From: Sphaerisporangium krabiense | GTDB lineage: Bacteria; Actinomycetota; Actinomycetes; Streptosporangiales; Streptosporangiaceae | Direction: 5' to 3' | DNA length: 64,000 bases | NCBI RefSeq assembly: GCF_014200435.1 | Contig: NZ_JACHBR010000001.1 | Location: forward strand, 620,001-684,000 | Shown: piece by piece, positions 50,047 through 60,155 of the stretch | How the letters are laid out: each line of letters starts with the position of its first letter | Position numbering within the stretch: position 1 is the first letter of the stretch | The notes under the pieces: model-generated | Told to the model about the DNA's origin: nothing | Databases searched by the model: none | What the model saw: the letters and a program-made list of their open reading frames with translations, nothing else | Position numbers and translations under genes: made by a program

Positions 50047-50212
50047 GACCGACTGGCTGTCGCTGCTGTGCGGCCTGCTGTTCGTCGGCATCGGGGTCCT
50101 GTACCTCACCGGGACGGCGCCCGACATGGCGGTCATGGCCCTGGTCCTCGTCGCCGGGCTGGGGCTGGCCGGGTTCGTGGCGGTGCTCGCCAAGGCCGTG
50201 CGCAAGCGCTGA
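50036..50212 (+). CDS. 58-residue small membrane protein
   Basis: A small gene starting with GTG 50036 inside the end of the PspC/LiaF-like gene (11-base overlap, different frame), with GGAGG 6 bases before the start. The product begins [11 protein letters not shown], has two hydrophobic helices (about 8-24 and 31-52) separated by TGTAPD and ends KAVRKR, so both termini are probably cytoplasmic. High hydrophobicity, a good ribosome site and coupling support a real gene. It may be a small partner of the envelope-stress module. Confidence 0.7.
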   Translation: MRHRTDWLSLLCGLLFVGIGVLYLTGTAPDMAVMALVLVAGLGLAGFVAVLAKAVRKR

Positions 50213-50280
50213 CACGGCGGCCGTGGACCGCCCGCGCGCGGGTATGCCCAGGTGAGAGCCCACCTGACCGGGGAGTTGCC

Positions 50281-50736
50281 GTGACCGCACCGCTGAGGCC
50301 GCCGTTCACCGAGGAGACCGCGCGGGCGAAGGTCCAGGCCGCCGAGGACGCCTGGAACACCCGCGACCCCGGCCACGTCGCCCTCGCGTACACGCCCGAC
50401 TCGGTGTGGCGCAACCGGTCGGAGTTCGTGACCGGCCGCGAGGAGATCATCCGGTTCCTCACCCGGAAGTGGGCCAGGGAACTCGGCTACGCGCTGCGCA
50501 AGGAGCTGTGGGCGTTCACCGGCGACCGCATCGCCGTGCGCTTCCAGTACGAATGCCACGACGCGGGCGGCCAGTGGTGGCGCAGCTACGGCAACGAGCT
50601 GTGGGAGTTCGACGCCGGCGGCCTGATGCGGCGGCGCGAGGCCAGCATCGACGACGTCCCGATCGAGGAGGCCGACCGGCGCGTCTTCGGTTCCAGGCCC
50701 GCGGCGGAGCTCGGACTCCCTTTCCCGCTCCGGTGA
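50281..50736 (+). CDS. NTF2-like (DUF1348) protein
   Basis: A 151-residue member of the SnoaL/NTF2-like superfamily, DUF1348 branch: [48 protein letters not shown] and the Trp-rich [15 protein letters not shown]. It has a cone-shaped ligand pocket, but no reaction is established for the family. GTG 50281 has GGGGAG upstream. It is a single gene between the envelope-stress module and the cox-like operon. Confidence 0.88.
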   Translation: MTAPLRPPFTEETARAKVQAAEDAWNTRDPGHVALAYTPDSVWRNRSEFVTGREEIIRFLTRKWARELGYALRKELWAFTGDRIAVRFQYECHDAGGQWWRSYGNELWEFDAGGLMRRREASIDDVPIEEADRRVFGSRPAAELGLPFPLR

Positions 50737-50812
50737 ACGCGCCCGCGGCGGTCCGGAGCGCGCGGGACTGGGGGGACGCGGGGCCACGGCGGCGTGTCCC
50801 GGGCCCTGGGGG

Positions 50813-50840
50813 TTGACCCGGCACGTCAGGGGCGTACGTT
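50813..50840 (+). promoter_or_regulatory. probable promoter of the cox-like operon
   Basis: TTGACC (50813-50818) and TACGTT (50835-50840) are separated by 16 bases, a fair match to a vegetative actinobacterial promoter, about 90 bases upstream of the coxS-like start at 50930. Confidence 0.4.
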
Positions 50841-50929
50841 CGCAGTTGTCGGTTCACCTCAGCGCGCAGAGACGCGCACGATGCCGCGCACGGCGACGGA
50901 AACACACGGCCACCTGTCCTGGAGGTCCA

Positions 50930-51412
50930 ATGACCCGTATCACCGTCACGGTCGACGGCGTCGCCTACGAGGAGGAGGTGGAGCCCCGCCTGCTCCTCGT
51001 CCACTTCCTGCGCGACCGGCTCGGCAAGGTCGGCACGCCCGTCGGCTGCGACACGAGCAACTGCGGCGCCTGCACGGTCCTGCTGGACGGCAGGAGCGCC
51101 AAGAGCTGCGCCGTCCTCGCCGTCCAGGCCGACGGGAGCGACGTCCTCACCATCGAAGGGCTCGCGGACGGCGACGCCTGGCACCCCATGCAGCGGGCCT
51201 TCCACGAGGAGCACGGACTGCAGTGCGGCTACTGCACGCCCGGCATGATCATGGCCGCCCTCGACCTGCTCAAGGACGACCCCGACCCCTCAGAGGAGGC
51301 GATCCGCTCGGGCCTGGAGGGCAACCTGTGCCGGTGCACCGGCTACACCAACATCGTCAGGTCCGTGCGCCGGGGCGCGCGCGACATGAGCGGCCGGGAG
51401 GTGACGCCGTGA
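50930..51412 (+). CDS. molybdenum hydroxylase 2Fe-2S subunit (CoxS-like)
   Basis: A 160-residue iron-sulphur subunit. The N-terminal plant-type ferredoxin domain has [16 protein letters not shown]; the C-terminal helical domain has [12 protein letters not shown] and [11 protein letters not shown], giving the eight Cys for two [2Fe-2S] clusters that pass electrons from the molybdenum site to FAD. ATG 50930 is preceded by GGAGGT. The stop overlaps the coxL-like start (GTGA). The S-L-M order differs from the classical coxMSL order. Confidence 0.95.
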   Translation: MTRITVTVDGVAYEEEVEPRLLLVHFLRDRLGKVGTPVGCDTSNCGACTVLLDGRSAKSCAVLAVQADGSDVLTIEGLADGDAWHPMQRAFHEEHGLQCGYCTPGMIMAALDLLKDDPDPSEEAIRSGLEGNLCRCTGYTNIVRSVRRGARDMSGREVTP

Positions 51413-53835
51413 CCGAGCTCGACACCGGGGTGGCCGCCGGGATCGGCGACCTCGGCGCGCCCGCGCCCGGCGGGCCGGAGATCGGCGCGGCGCGCAGGCG
51501 CAAGGAAGACGCCCGGCTGGTGACCGGGCGCACGCGCTGGACCGACAACATCCAGCTCCCCGGCATGCTGCACGTCGCGTTCCTGCGCAGCCCGCTCGCC
51601 CACGCCCGCATCCTGCGCGCCGACGCCTCCGCCGCCCTGCGCAGGCCGGGGGTCGTCGCCGCCTTCACCGGCCGCGACCTCGCCGGCGAACTGGGCGGCC
51701 TGCCGTGCGCCTGGCCGGTCACCGAGGACATCGTCATGCCCGACCACCCCCCGATGGCGGCGGACGAGGTCAGGTACGCGGGCGAGGCGGTGGCCTGCGT
51801 GATCGCCACCGACCGGTACAAGGCCCACGACGCGCTGGAGCACATCGACATCGACTACGACCCCCTGCCCGCCGTCGTGGACCTGACCGCCGCCCTCGCC
51901 GAGGGCTCCCCCACCGTCCACGACGCCGGCAACCGGGCGTACGTGTGGAAGTTCAGCGCCGGCGACACCGAGGCCGCGTTCCGCGACGCGCCCGTGGTGA
52001 TCGAGCGCACCTACCTGCAGCAGCGGCTGATCCCCGCGGCCATGGAGCCCCGCGCGGTCGTGGCGCAGACCGACGGCGAGACCTTCACGCTGTACTCCTC
52101 CACGCAGATCCCGCACATCCTGCGCGTGATGCTGGCCCAGGTCACCGGCATCCCCGAGCACCGGCTGCGCGTGATCGCGCCGGACGTGGGCGGCGGCTTC
52201 GGCTCCAAGCTCCAGGTCACGGCGGAGGAGGCGCTGGCGCTCCTGCTCACCCGCAGGCTCGGCAGGCCGGTGAAGTGGACCGAGTCCCGCACCGAGGGCA
52301 ACCTGTCCGTCCACCACGGCCGCGGCCAGCTCCAGCGCGTCGCCATCGCCGCCGAACCCGACGGGCGTCTGAGGGGCCTGCGCGTCGACCTGCTGGCCGA
52401 CCTCGGCGCCTACCTCATGCTGATCACGCCCGGCGTGCCCGTGCTCGGCGGGTTCATGTACCCGGGCATCTACAAGATGGACGCCTACGACTTCACCTGC
52501 ACCGGCGTGTTCACGACCAAGATGCCGACCGACGCCTACCGGGGCGCGGGCCGTCCCGAGGCCACGTTCGCCATCGAACGGCTCATGGACGAGCTGGCCG
52601 CCGAACTCGGCCTGGACCCCGTCGAGGTGCGGCGGCGCAACTGGATCGCCCACGAGGAGTTCCCGCACACCACGATCGCCGGCATGACCTACGACAGCGG
52701 CCACTACGAGGCCGCCACCGAGAAGGCGCTCACGCTGTTCGGGTACGACGACCTGAGGGCCGAGCAGGCCCGCCGCCGCGACCGCGGCGACCCCGTGCAG
52801 CTCGGCATCGGCGTCTCCACGTTCACCGAGATGTGCGGCCTCGCCCCGAGCCGGGTGCTCGGCTCGCTCAGCTTCGGCGCCGGAGGGTGGGAGCACGCCG
52901 CCGTGCGCATGCTGCCCACCGGCAAGGTCGAGGTCGTCACCGGCACCAGCCCGCACGGCCAGGGCCACGTCACGGCCTGGAGCCAGATCGTCGCCGACGC
53001 GCTCGGCGTGCCGTTCGAGGACGTTTCCGTCCTGCACGGCGACACCGCCGTCGCCCCCAAGGGCATGGACACCTACGGCTCCCGCTCGCTGGCGATCGGC
53101 GGGGTGGCGCTGCTCCAGGCGTGCGACAAGGTCAAGGAGAAGGCCCGGCACGTCGCCGCCCACATGCTGGAGGCGTCCGCCGACGACATCGAGTTCTCCA
53201 AGGGCGTGTTCCGGGTGCGCGGCACCGGGTCCGGCACGACCATCCAGGAGGTCGCGCTCGCGGTGTTCGCCGCGCACGACCTGCCCGACGGCGCCGAGCC
53301 GAGCCTCGACTCCGACGCGACCTACGACCCGGTGAACTTCTCCTTCCCGCACGGCACCCACCTGTGCGCGGTGGAGGTCGACACCGAGACCGGCGCCACC
53401 GAGATCAGGTCGTACGTCGCCGTGGACGACGTCGGCAAGGTGATCAACCCGCTGATCGTGGAAGGACAGGTCCACGGCGGCCTCGCCCAGGGCATCGCGC
53501 AGGCCCTGTTCGAGGAGGCCGTCTACGACGCCGAGGGCAACCTGCTCACCGCCACGCTGGCCGACTACCTGGTGCCGTCCGCCGCCGACCTGCCCGGCTT
53601 CGTCACCGCCAGGACCGAGACGCCCGCGACCAGTAACCCGCTCGGCGTCAAGGGCGTCGGCGAGGCGGGCACGATCGCCTCCACGCCCGCCGTGGTCAAC
53701 GCCGTCGTGGACGCCCTGCGCCCCTACGGCGTCCACGACGTCCCCATGCCGTGCACCCCCGAACGGGTGTGGCGCGCCCTCCGGGGCGGAACCGACGCAG
53801 CCGACGCGACCATCGTCCCGGAGGGTGGCTCATGA
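51409..53835 (+). CDS. molybdenum hydroxylase large subunit (form-II CoxL-like)
   Basis: An 808-residue xanthine-oxidase-family molybdopterin subunit. It has [18 protein letters not shown], the loop [19 protein letters not shown] and the catalytic Glu near the end in [20 protein letters not shown] marks form-II 'CoxL-like' enzymes rather than true CO dehydrogenase (form I, AYxCSFR), so the substrate is probably another small carbonyl or N-heterocyclic compound. GTG 51409 overlaps the coxS-like stop, and the stop overlaps the next ATG (ATGA). Maturation genes are not present in the window. Confidence 0.93.
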   Translation: MTELDTGVAAGIGDLGAPAPGGPEIGAARRRKEDARLVTGRTRWTDNIQLPGMLHVAFLRSPLAHARILRADASAALRRPGVVAAFTGRDLAGELGGLPCAWPVTEDIVMPDHPPMAADEVRYAGEAVACVIATDRYKAHDALEHIDIDYDPLPAVVDLTAALAEGSPTVHDAGNRAYVWKFSAGDTEAAFRDAPVVIERTYLQQRLIPAAMEPRAVVAQTDGETFTLYSSTQIPHILRVMLAQVTGIPEHRLRVIAPDVGGGFGSKLQVTAEEALALLLTRRLGRPVKWTESRTEGNLSVHHGRGQLQRVAIAAEPDGRLRGLRVDLLADLGAYLMLITPGVPVLGGFMYPGIYKMDAYDFTCTGVFTTKMPTDAYRGAGRPEATFAIERLMDELAAELGLDPVEVRRRNWIAHEEFPHTTIAGMTYDSGHYEAATEKALTLFGYDDLRAEQARRRDRGDPVQLGIGVSTFTEMCGLAPSRVLGSLSFGAGGWEHAAVRMLPTGKVEVVTGTSPHGQGHVTAWSQIVADALGVPFEDVSVLHGDTAVAPKGMDTYGSRSLAIGGVALLQACDKVKEKARHVAAHMLEASADDIEFSKGVFRVRGTGSGTTIQEVALAVFAAHDLPDGAEPSLDSDATYDPVNFSFPHGTHLCAVEVDTETGATEIRSYVAVDDVGKVINPLIVEGQVHGGLAQGIAQALFEEAVYDAEGNLLTATLADYLVPSAADLPGFVTARTETPATSNPLGVKGVGEAGTIASTPAVVNAVVDALRPYGVHDVPMPCTPERVWRALRGGTDAADATIVPEGGS

Positions 53836-54800
53836 TCCCCGCGGCCTTCGATTACGTGCGCCCCTCCTCACTCGAGGAGGCCGTCGAGGTGCTGGAGGAC
53901 GCCGGCGACGAGGGCAAGGTGCTGTCCGGCGGGCAGTCCCTGCTGCCCTTGCTGCGGCTGCGCCTGGCCTACCCGAGCGTGCTCGTCGACATCGGACGGC
54001 TGCCCGGGCTGCGCGGCATCCGCGACGAGGGCGGCCACGTCCACATCGGCGCCACCACCACGCACGACGAGATCGTCCGCTCGCCGCTCGTCAACGCCGC
54101 CTGCCCGCTGGTCGCGCTGGCCACCGCCACCGTCGCCGACCCCGCCGTACGGCACCGGGGCACCTTCGGCGGGTCCCTGGCCCACGCCGACCCCGCCGGA
54201 GACCTGCCCGCCGTCGCCCTGGCCCTCGACATGGAGTTCGTGATCCGGTCCGGCTCGGGCGAACGGGTCGTCGCCGCCCGCGACTTCTTCACCGACTATC
54301 TGGAGACCGCCCTCGAACCCGGCGAGATCCTCACCGGCGTCCGCGTGCCCAAGCCGGGCGAGGGCTGGGGCTTCCACTACGAGAAGTTCCACCGCACGGC
54401 CCAGGCGTGGGCGATCGTCGGCGTCGCCGCGGCGGTCCGCGTCTCGGGCGACGCGACCGCGCCCCGCGTCGAGGAGGCCCGGGTGGCCCTCACCAACATG
54501 GGCCCCACCCCCATACGCGCCACCACCACCGAATCCGCCGCCCGCGGCGCCACCCTCACCACCGTCCCCGCCCTGAACGGCTTCACCCCGGCGACCGCTC
54601 CCGGCCGATCCCGTGCTCCCGGCTCGGCCAACGGGCTGCGGGACGCGCTGCGCGAGGCGGCGTCCCACGCCGACGAGGGCACCTCCCCCACCGCCGACCT
54701 GCACGCCACCCCCGAATACCGCCGGCACCTGGCCCGCGTCCTGACCTACCGCGCCCTGAGATCCGCCGCCACGGCCGCCCGGCGACTCCCGCCTTCCTGA
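53832..54800 (+). CDS. molybdenum hydroxylase FAD subunit (CoxM-like)
   Basis: A 322-residue flavin subunit with FAD-binding GGQSLLPLLRLRLAYP and the second motif RGTFGGSLAHADPAGDLP, then the CO-dehydrogenase-flavoprotein C-terminal domain (WAIVGVAAAVRV, ALTNMGPTPIRA). The stretch between about residues 250 and 285 is unusually Thr/Ala/Pro-rich. ATG 53832 overlaps the coxL-like stop (ATGA), so the S-L-M subunits are translationally coupled. The operon is then interrupted by an oppositely oriented secreted-protein gene before a coxG homologue. Confidence 0.93.
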   Translation: MIPAAFDYVRPSSLEEAVEVLEDAGDEGKVLSGGQSLLPLLRLRLAYPSVLVDIGRLPGLRGIRDEGGHVHIGATTTHDEIVRSPLVNAACPLVALATATVADPAVRHRGTFGGSLAHADPAGDLPAVALALDMEFVIRSGSGERVVAARDFFTDYLETALEPGEILTGVRVPKPGEGWGFHYEKFHRTAQAWAIVGVAAAVRVSGDATAPRVEEARVALTNMGPTPIRATTTESAARGATLTTVPALNGFTPATAPGRSRAPGSANGLRDALREAASHADEGTSPTADLHATPEYRRHLARVLTYRALRSAATAARRLPPS

Positions 54801-54848
54801 GCCGCCTCGCCCTTCGGTGACACCCGCGACGGCGGGCGAGGGCTCGCG

Positions 54849-56153
54849 TCAGGAAGGCTGGCTCCAGCCGAGGCCGGTGGTGGCCCTGAGGGTGAGCTTC
54901 CGCGCTCCGGCGCGCCCGCCGCCGGGCAGGACCTCCAGCGCGCCCGCGCCGTACACGCCGGGAAGCCCCACGACGAGATCGGCGCGGGCGTCGCCGGTCA
55001 CGTTCGCCAGGCGCAGGCTCGTGCCGTACCTGGTCTCGTAGGTGTCGTGCGTGTACGTCCTGACCGGCCGCGCGGTCACGCCGGTGGAGGTGCCCGCGTG
55101 CAGGACGGCCCAGTCGTGGTCGCCTTCGCCCGCGACGTGGACGGCGAGATCGGCGCGGCCGTCCCCGGTGACGTCACCGAGCGCGACGCCGGCCGGGTAG
55201 CCGTCCCCGTACGCCAATGCCCGCGCGGGCCCGAACCCGGTGCCCGTGCTGAGCTGCACGATCACTTGGAACACCACGTTCCCGGGGTCGGTGGAGGTGA
55301 CACGGACCAGGTCGGCCCTGCGGTCACCGTTGACGTCGCCCACGGCGAGGGCCCGGGCGGCCCGCTCCGCCGGACTGATCGACCAGGCGTTCTTCAGCGA
55401 CAGCCCGGCCCTGGACCCGGGCACGACGGTGATCCGCTGCGGCCCCACCGGCTCGGCCGGCGCCGGACGCCGCTCGGTCGCCACGAGGTCGGCGAGCCCG
55501 TCGCCGGTCACGTCCCCGGCCGCGAGCTCCGCGCCGAACCGCGGGGCGCCATTGGCGAGGCCGGCCATGCGCAGGCCCGTCCTGCCGCCCCGCAGCACGA
55601 CGATCCGCTTGTCCCCGGCGACGGCCGCGTCCCCGTACCCGTCACCGTCGAAGTCCGCGGCGGCCATGGCGGGCTCGGTGACCGGCCAGGGGATCACCTG
55701 GGCGGGCTTCCCGCGCAGCCCCGCCCGGGAACCCCGGAAGAGCACCAGCCTCTTCCGCGCGGCCGCCAGGACATCGGCGTACCCGTCCCTGTCGAAGTCC
55801 GCCGACACGAGCACCCGCCCGAGGTTCTCCTTGGCGACGGGATCACCTGCCGTGACGACCCGCGCCCGCCCGGAGACCGCCTTCGCGCCACCGAGATAGA
55901 CGACCACACCCCCGGCGTCGCTCTTCCCGTTCACCTTCAGCAGATGAACCCCGGCGATCACATCGCTCCGCCCGTCCCCGTCGACGTCCCCCGCCCGAGC
56001 GCTCCGGGCCGAGCCGGCCACGGCGGGCACGGCCGTCGTGATCCCGAGAGGACTCGCCGCGACGGGCACGACCACCCCGCCGGCCCCGATCAGCCCCACG
56101 GCGACCGCCGCGACCAGCCCGCCCCTCCCCATGTGCCTGACCGTCACCCGCAT
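54849..56153 (-). CDS. secreted FG-GAP/VCBS beta-propeller protein
   Basis: A 434-residue exported protein. After a signal peptide (core GLVAAVAVGLIGAGGVVV, cleavage near VAA) it carries about seven FG-GAP-type repeats, each with a calcium-binding loop: DVDGDGRSD, DFDRDGYAD, DFDGDGYGD, DVTGDGLAD, DVNGDRRAD, DVTGDGRAD and NVTGDARAD. This predicts a seven-bladed integrin-like propeller. ATG 56153 (MRVTVRHMGRGG) is chosen as it puts the signal peptide at the N-terminus; frames further upstream are Pro-rich and unsupported. No catalytic domain accompanies the propeller. It sits in reverse orientation inside a cox-like gene set. Confidence 0.85.
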   Translation of the reverse strand: MRVTVRHMGRGGLVAAVAVGLIGAGGVVVPVAASPLGITTAVPAVAGSARSARAGDVDGDGRSDVIAGVHLLKVNGKSDAGGVVVYLGGAKAVSGRARVVTAGDPVAKENLGRVLVSADFDRDGYADVLAAARKRLVLFRGSRAGLRGKPAQVIPWPVTEPAMAAADFDGDGYGDAAVAGDKRIVVLRGGRTGLRMAGLANGAPRFGAELAAGDVTGDGLADLVATERRPAPAEPVGPQRITVVPGSRAGLSLKNAWSISPAERAARALAVGDVNGDRRADLVRVTSTDPGNVVFQVIVQLSTGTGFGPARALAYGDGYPAGVALGDVTGDGRADLAVHVAGEGDHDWAVLHAGTSTGVTARPVRTYTHDTYETRYGTSLRLANVTGDARADLVVGLPGVYGAGALEVLPGGGRAGARKLTLRATTGLGWSQPS

Positions 56154-56431
56154 GCCCGACCGTCCCTTCGGCGTAGGTAACCAGTCAGACGGCCACCCCG
56201 GCCCCGGCGCCGACCCGGTCCCGAAGAGTTCACCTCCCGGCAACCGAATGGCCGTGATCGGCCCGGCCCCGCGCGCGAACGAGCCCGTGCCGGAAGCGTG
56301 GAGGGGCGGTGGCGCCGGTCGACGCCGAGGGCGAGGAGTGGGAGGCGGGTAGGGGGTCATAATGGCGCGTGAGCGACGATGGTCGTTCTGTCGTTCTTCG
56401 GCTGGGAGTCGTCTGGGACAGGAGCGGCGCG

Positions 56432-57364
56432 ATGGCGATGCGGTTCGAGCACGAGTTCACGGTTCCCGTGCCGGTCGAGCAGGCGTGGTCCGTGCTCCTC
56501 GACGTGGAGCGGGTGGCTCCGTGCCTGCCGGGCGCGTCGTTGGACGGCGTGGCGGGCGAGGTGTTCAGCGGGCGGATGAAGGTCAAGGTGGGTCCCATCA
56601 CCGTGACCTACCGCGGGGAGGCGTCGTTCACGTCGGTGGACAAGGACGCGCGCACGCTGAGCCTCAAGGCGTCGGGCAAGGAGGCGAGGGGGACCGGCAC
56701 CGCCGGTGCGACGGTCACCGCGACGCTGGCGGGCGAGGGGCCGCGCACGCGGGTCAGGGTCGAGACGTCCTTCACCGTCACCGGACGGCCCGCGCAGTTC
56801 GGACGGGGCGTCATGGCGGAGGTCGGGGCCAAGCTGATCGACCGGTTCGCCGAGAACCTGGCCGCCCTGCTCCGCGAGGCACCCGGGGAAGCGGGGGCGG
56901 AGACCGTGGCGGCCGACGTCGCCGCGGCCGAGGTCACCGCGGTGGCCGAGGTCCCTGAGGGTGAGGTCCCTGAGGGTGAAGTCGCCGCGCCGGCTCCTGA
57001 GGGTGAGGACGCCGCGCTCGGTACCACTCCGTTCAACGCGCCGGCCGTGCCGTCGTCGGCCGAGCCGTCCGGTTTCGGGCCCGAGGAGGTTCCCGTTCCG
57101 GCGGCCGAGGGCAGGGAGCCGGGGCAGCGGCATCTCAGTGCCGTTCCGGACGCGCATGGTGGGGCGCGTTCCGGGGAGGCGGCGTCCTGGGAGGCGCATC
57201 CGGCGGGGACGATCCGGACGTCTCGTACCGCTGAGGAGGAAGCGCTCGATCTGCTGCGGATCGCCGGCGTGCCGATGCTCAAGCGGGTGGCCCCGCTGGT
57301 GGCGGCCCTGACCGCCGTGGTGGTCCTGGCCTGGCTGGTACGCCGGGCCCTCAAGGGCCGCTGA
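56432..57364 (+). CDS. CoxG-like SRPBCC protein with C-terminal membrane anchor
   Basis: A 310-residue protein. Residues 1 to about 150 are a CoxG/SRPBCC domain (MRFEHEFTVPVPVEQAWSVL, PCLPGASLDG, FSGRMKVKVGPITVTYRG); CoxG anchors CO dehydrogenase to the membrane in carboxydotrophs. An acidic Pro/Ala-rich linker (about 155-270, with PEGEV repeats) leads to a single hydrophobic helix near the end (VAPLVAALTAVVVLAWLV) and a basic tail, a tail-anchor arrangement. ATG 56432 follows CAGGAG; ATG 56438 is an alternative. It probably belongs functionally with the coxS-L-M-like genes 1.6 kb upstream. Confidence 0.85.
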   Translation: MAMRFEHEFTVPVPVEQAWSVLLDVERVAPCLPGASLDGVAGEVFSGRMKVKVGPITVTYRGEASFTSVDKDARTLSLKASGKEARGTGTAGATVTATLAGEGPRTRVRVETSFTVTGRPAQFGRGVMAEVGAKLIDRFAENLAALLREAPGEAGAETVAADVAAAEVTAVAEVPEGEVPEGEVAAPAPEGEDAALGTTPFNAPAVPSSAEPSGFGPEEVPVPAAEGREPGQRHLSAVPDAHGGARSGEAASWEAHPAGTIRTSRTAEEEALDLLRIAGVPMLKRVAPLVAALTAVVVLAWLVRRALKGR

Positions 57365-57500
57365 CGCCGACAGTAGAGCGTCCGGCTACTTCGGTAAAAG
57401 TCGGAAATGAGCTGGTCAGCAGTCCTCTGTGCGGGGCAGCGCGGGGGGTTGTGGGGGAATACACCCGGGCAGCGTCGGTGCGGACTCGGGGGAACGAACC

Positions 57501-60155
57501 ATGCAGCCGGATGTCAGCGTTGTCCTCGTCACGTACAACGACTCGGCCGGCCTGCGGCGTGCGATCGGCTCGGTTCTCGGCCAGTCCCTGCGCGACCTCG
57601 AAGTGATCGTCGTGGACGACGCGGGCGGCGGCGGCACGCCCCGGCTGATCGCCCGCCTCGACGACCCACGTGTGCGTTATCTGCGCAGGCAGGCGCCCGG
57701 CGGAGGCCCCGGCGCGCCGCGCAACGACGGCATGGACGCGGCCCGCGCGCCGTACGTGATGTTCCTCGACGGCGGCGACGAGCTGCCCCGGCACGCGTGC
57801 AAGAGCCTGCTGGAGGAGATCGAGCGCACCGGCGCCGACTTCGTGGCGGGTCAGCTCTCACGGGTTCTGGCCGGGGTGGGCGAGCAGCGCACGGTGACGC
57901 GCACCCAGCGGTACCGGCCCGCGCTGTACGGGCGGCGGGTGGTGGAGGGGATCCGTGCCGAGCCGGAGTTCTTTCTCGACGGGTTCGCGACGAACAAGCT
58001 GTACCGGGTGGACTTCCTGCGCGAGCACGCGCTGAGGTTCGAGGAGGGCCTCCGGTACGGGGACCACGTCTTCACCGCCGCCGTGTACTGCGCGGCGCGC
58101 CGGTTCGCCGTGGTGCCGTGGGCGGTCTACCTGTGGCACGGCGGACCGGGGACGGCGGCCGGGGACGAGATCGAGGACGTGCGGGACCGGGTGCGGGCGG
58201 CGCAGCTCGGCGACGCGATCCTGCGCGAGCGCGGCCACGCCGACCTGGTCGGGGCGCGCCAGGACCGTTTCCTGCGGCAGGACCTGCGCGGTCACCTGGA
58301 ACGGCTCCCCCGGCGCCCGGCGGTGCGGGTGAAGGAGTTCGCCGCGGTGACGCGGCCGTACCTGGACGAGCTGGAGCCGGGCGTGGCGGACCGGGCCGAC
58401 CCGCTGGTGCGGGTGTGCTGCCATCTGGTCCGCACCGACCACCCGGAGGATCTGGTGGTCGCGGCGCGGTCCCTGACCGGACCCAAGGCGGCGCCCCGGC
58501 ACGCGCTGCGCGTGGACGGCCGCACGTACTGGGGGACGCGCGCCGATCCGGCGATGGACATCACCGCGCTGCGGCTGGGCGAGCTGCCGTTCTCGGCGGC
58601 GCGGGTCCGGCACGAGGTGACGGAGGTGTCGTGCGAGGGGACGGCGGTGTCGCTGACGGTGCGCACCTATGACCCGTTCGCGGTGCTGAGGCGCTGGAAG
58701 ACGCGGGCCGAGCTGGTGCTCAAGGGGCTGCGCGTGCCGCTGGAGCCGGCGCGGCAGGCGGACGGCAGCTACCTGACGCGGGTGGAGTTCGACCTGGCCG
58801 AGGTGAGGCCGGGCAGGGGCCGCCGCGATCCGCGCGTGTCGTACGTCCGCGCGGACGGGCACCGCACGAGCGACCGGCTGCTGGTGGACCCGGCCACGCC
58901 GCCGCTGTCGTGCGCCGTGGGCGGGCACGAGGTGACGGTGGGCCCGGTGGGGGACGCCGCGGTGCTGGCGGTGTCCTGGCGACCGGCGCCGCGCCGGGTG
59001 TCGCGGCTGCGCGTGGCGGCGTCGGGCGCGGCCCTGAAGCTGTGGGCGTACCGGTGGCTGGTGCGCGTGGTGCCGCGCCGCCGCGACCTGGCGTTGTTCG
59101 AGTCGGAGAACGGCGCGGCGTACACGGGCAATCCGCGGTACGTCTACGAGGAGATCCGCGGCAGGGGCATGCCGTTGCGGGTGTGGTGGTCGGTGCGCGG
59201 CGAGGCGTCCGGGTTCCCCACGGACGTGCCGCTGGTGCCCCGGATGAGCTGGCGGCACGTCTGGATCATGGCGCGGGCGGCGTACTGGGTGGACAGCCAC
59301 GGCTTCCCCGCGGGCTTCCCCAAGCCGAAGGGCACGCGCTACCTGCAGACCTGGCACGGGCAGGCGCTCAAGACGGTCGGGTTCGACTCCCCCGCGCTGC
59401 GCGGAGACCTGCCCGGGCCGCGCGAGCGGTGGCGCGCGTCCGTGGCGCGGTGGGACGCGCTGGTGTGCCCGGGCGGGGAGTTCGAGCGGGTCTTCGTGCC
59501 GTCCAACGAGTACACGGGCACCGTGCTGCGCTTCGGCTCGCCGCGCTGCGACGTGCTGGTGAACGGCGATCCGACGGCCGAGGCCCGGGTGCGCGAGGCC
59601 CTGGAGATCCCGGCGGACCGCAGGATCCTGCTGTACGCGCCGACGTACCGCGAGGGGGCGGTCGGCGCGTCGGTGCGGGCCGACCTGGACGCGCTGGGCG
59701 AGGCCCTGGGCGGGGAGTGGGTCGTGGTGCTGCGGCCGCATCCGGCCGAGCGGTTCCGCGTGCCGGAGCGGGTGCGCCACTTCGTCCGGGCCGCGGGCTC
59801 GTATCCGGAGGTGAACGACCTGATCCTCGCCTCTGACGCGCTGCTGAGCGACTATTCCTCGATCATCTGCGACTACGCGTGCACCGGCCGTCCGATCCTG
59901 CTCTACGCCGACGACTACGACGCCTACGCGCGGGTGGAGCGGGGGCTGAACTACGACCTGCGCGAGATCGGGCCGGGTCCGGTGCTCGCCACCACCGAGG
60001 AGCTGGTGGCCGCGCTGCGTGACCTGCCGGCGGTGGCCGCCGAGTACGCGGGCCGGTACGCCGACTTCGTCACCCTGTTCTGCGCCGAGGAGACGGGGAA
60101 GGCCGCGCCGCGGGTGGTGGACGCCTTCTTCCACGGGACCGGGCCGCGGCCATGA
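57501..60155 (+). CDS. fused GT2 glycosyltransferase / CDP-glycerol glycerophosphotransferase (TagF-like)
   Basis: An 884-residue two-part enzyme. Residues about 1-230 form a GT-A glycosyltransferase with VSVVLVTYNDSAGLRRAI, VIVVDDAGGGG and FLDGGDEL. The middle (about 300-520) is a beta-rich region of unknown role. The C-terminal half (about 530-880) is a TagB/TagF-type glycerophosphotransferase with LFESENGAAYTGNPRYVYEE, QTWHGQALKTVGFDS, LLYAPTYREG, VVLRPHP and DALLSDYSSIICDYAC. It probably glycosylates and polymerises a teichoic-acid-like polyol phosphate chain at the membrane. ATG 57501 follows GGGGGAACG. The stop overlaps the next start (ATGA). Confidence 0.9.
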   Translation: MQPDVSVVLVTYNDSAGLRRAIGSVLGQSLRDLEVIVVDDAGGGGTPRLIARLDDPRVRYLRRQAPGGGPGAPRNDGMDAARAPYVMFLDGGDELPRHACKSLLEEIERTGADFVAGQLSRVLAGVGEQRTVTRTQRYRPALYGRRVVEGIRAEPEFFLDGFATNKLYRVDFLREHALRFEEGLRYGDHVFTAAVYCAARRFAVVPWAVYLWHGGPGTAAGDEIEDVRDRVRAAQLGDAILRERGHADLVGARQDRFLRQDLRGHLERLPRRPAVRVKEFAAVTRPYLDELEPGVADRADPLVRVCCHLVRTDHPEDLVVAARSLTGPKAAPRHALRVDGRTYWGTRADPAMDITALRLGELPFSAARVRHEVTEVSCEGTAVSLTVRTYDPFAVLRRWKTRAELVLKGLRVPLEPARQADGSYLTRVEFDLAEVRPGRGRRDPRVSYVRADGHRTSDRLLVDPATPPLSCAVGGHEVTVGPVGDAAVLAVSWRPAPRRVSRLRVAASGAALKLWAYRWLVRVVPRRRDLALFESENGAAYTGNPRYVYEEIRGRGMPLRVWWSVRGEASGFPTDVPLVPRMSWRHVWIMARAAYWVDSHGFPAGFPKPKGTRYLQTWHGQALKTVGFDSPALRGDLPGPRERWRASVARWDALVCPGGEFERVFVPSNEYTGTVLRFGSPRCDVLVNGDPTAEARVREALEIPADRRILLYAPTYREGAVGASVRADLDALGEALGGEWVVVLRPHPAERFRVPERVRHFVRAAGSYPEVNDLILASDALLSDYSSIICDYACTGRPILLYADDYDAYARVERGLNYDLREIGPGPVLATTEELVAALRDLPAVAAEYAGRYADFVTLFCAEETGKAAPRVVDAFFHGTGPRP

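Noticed and set aside
51409-53835. True aerobic CO dehydrogenase large subunit
   Set aside because: The active-site loop is AYRGAGR (form II), not the AYxCSFR of genuine CO dehydrogenase.
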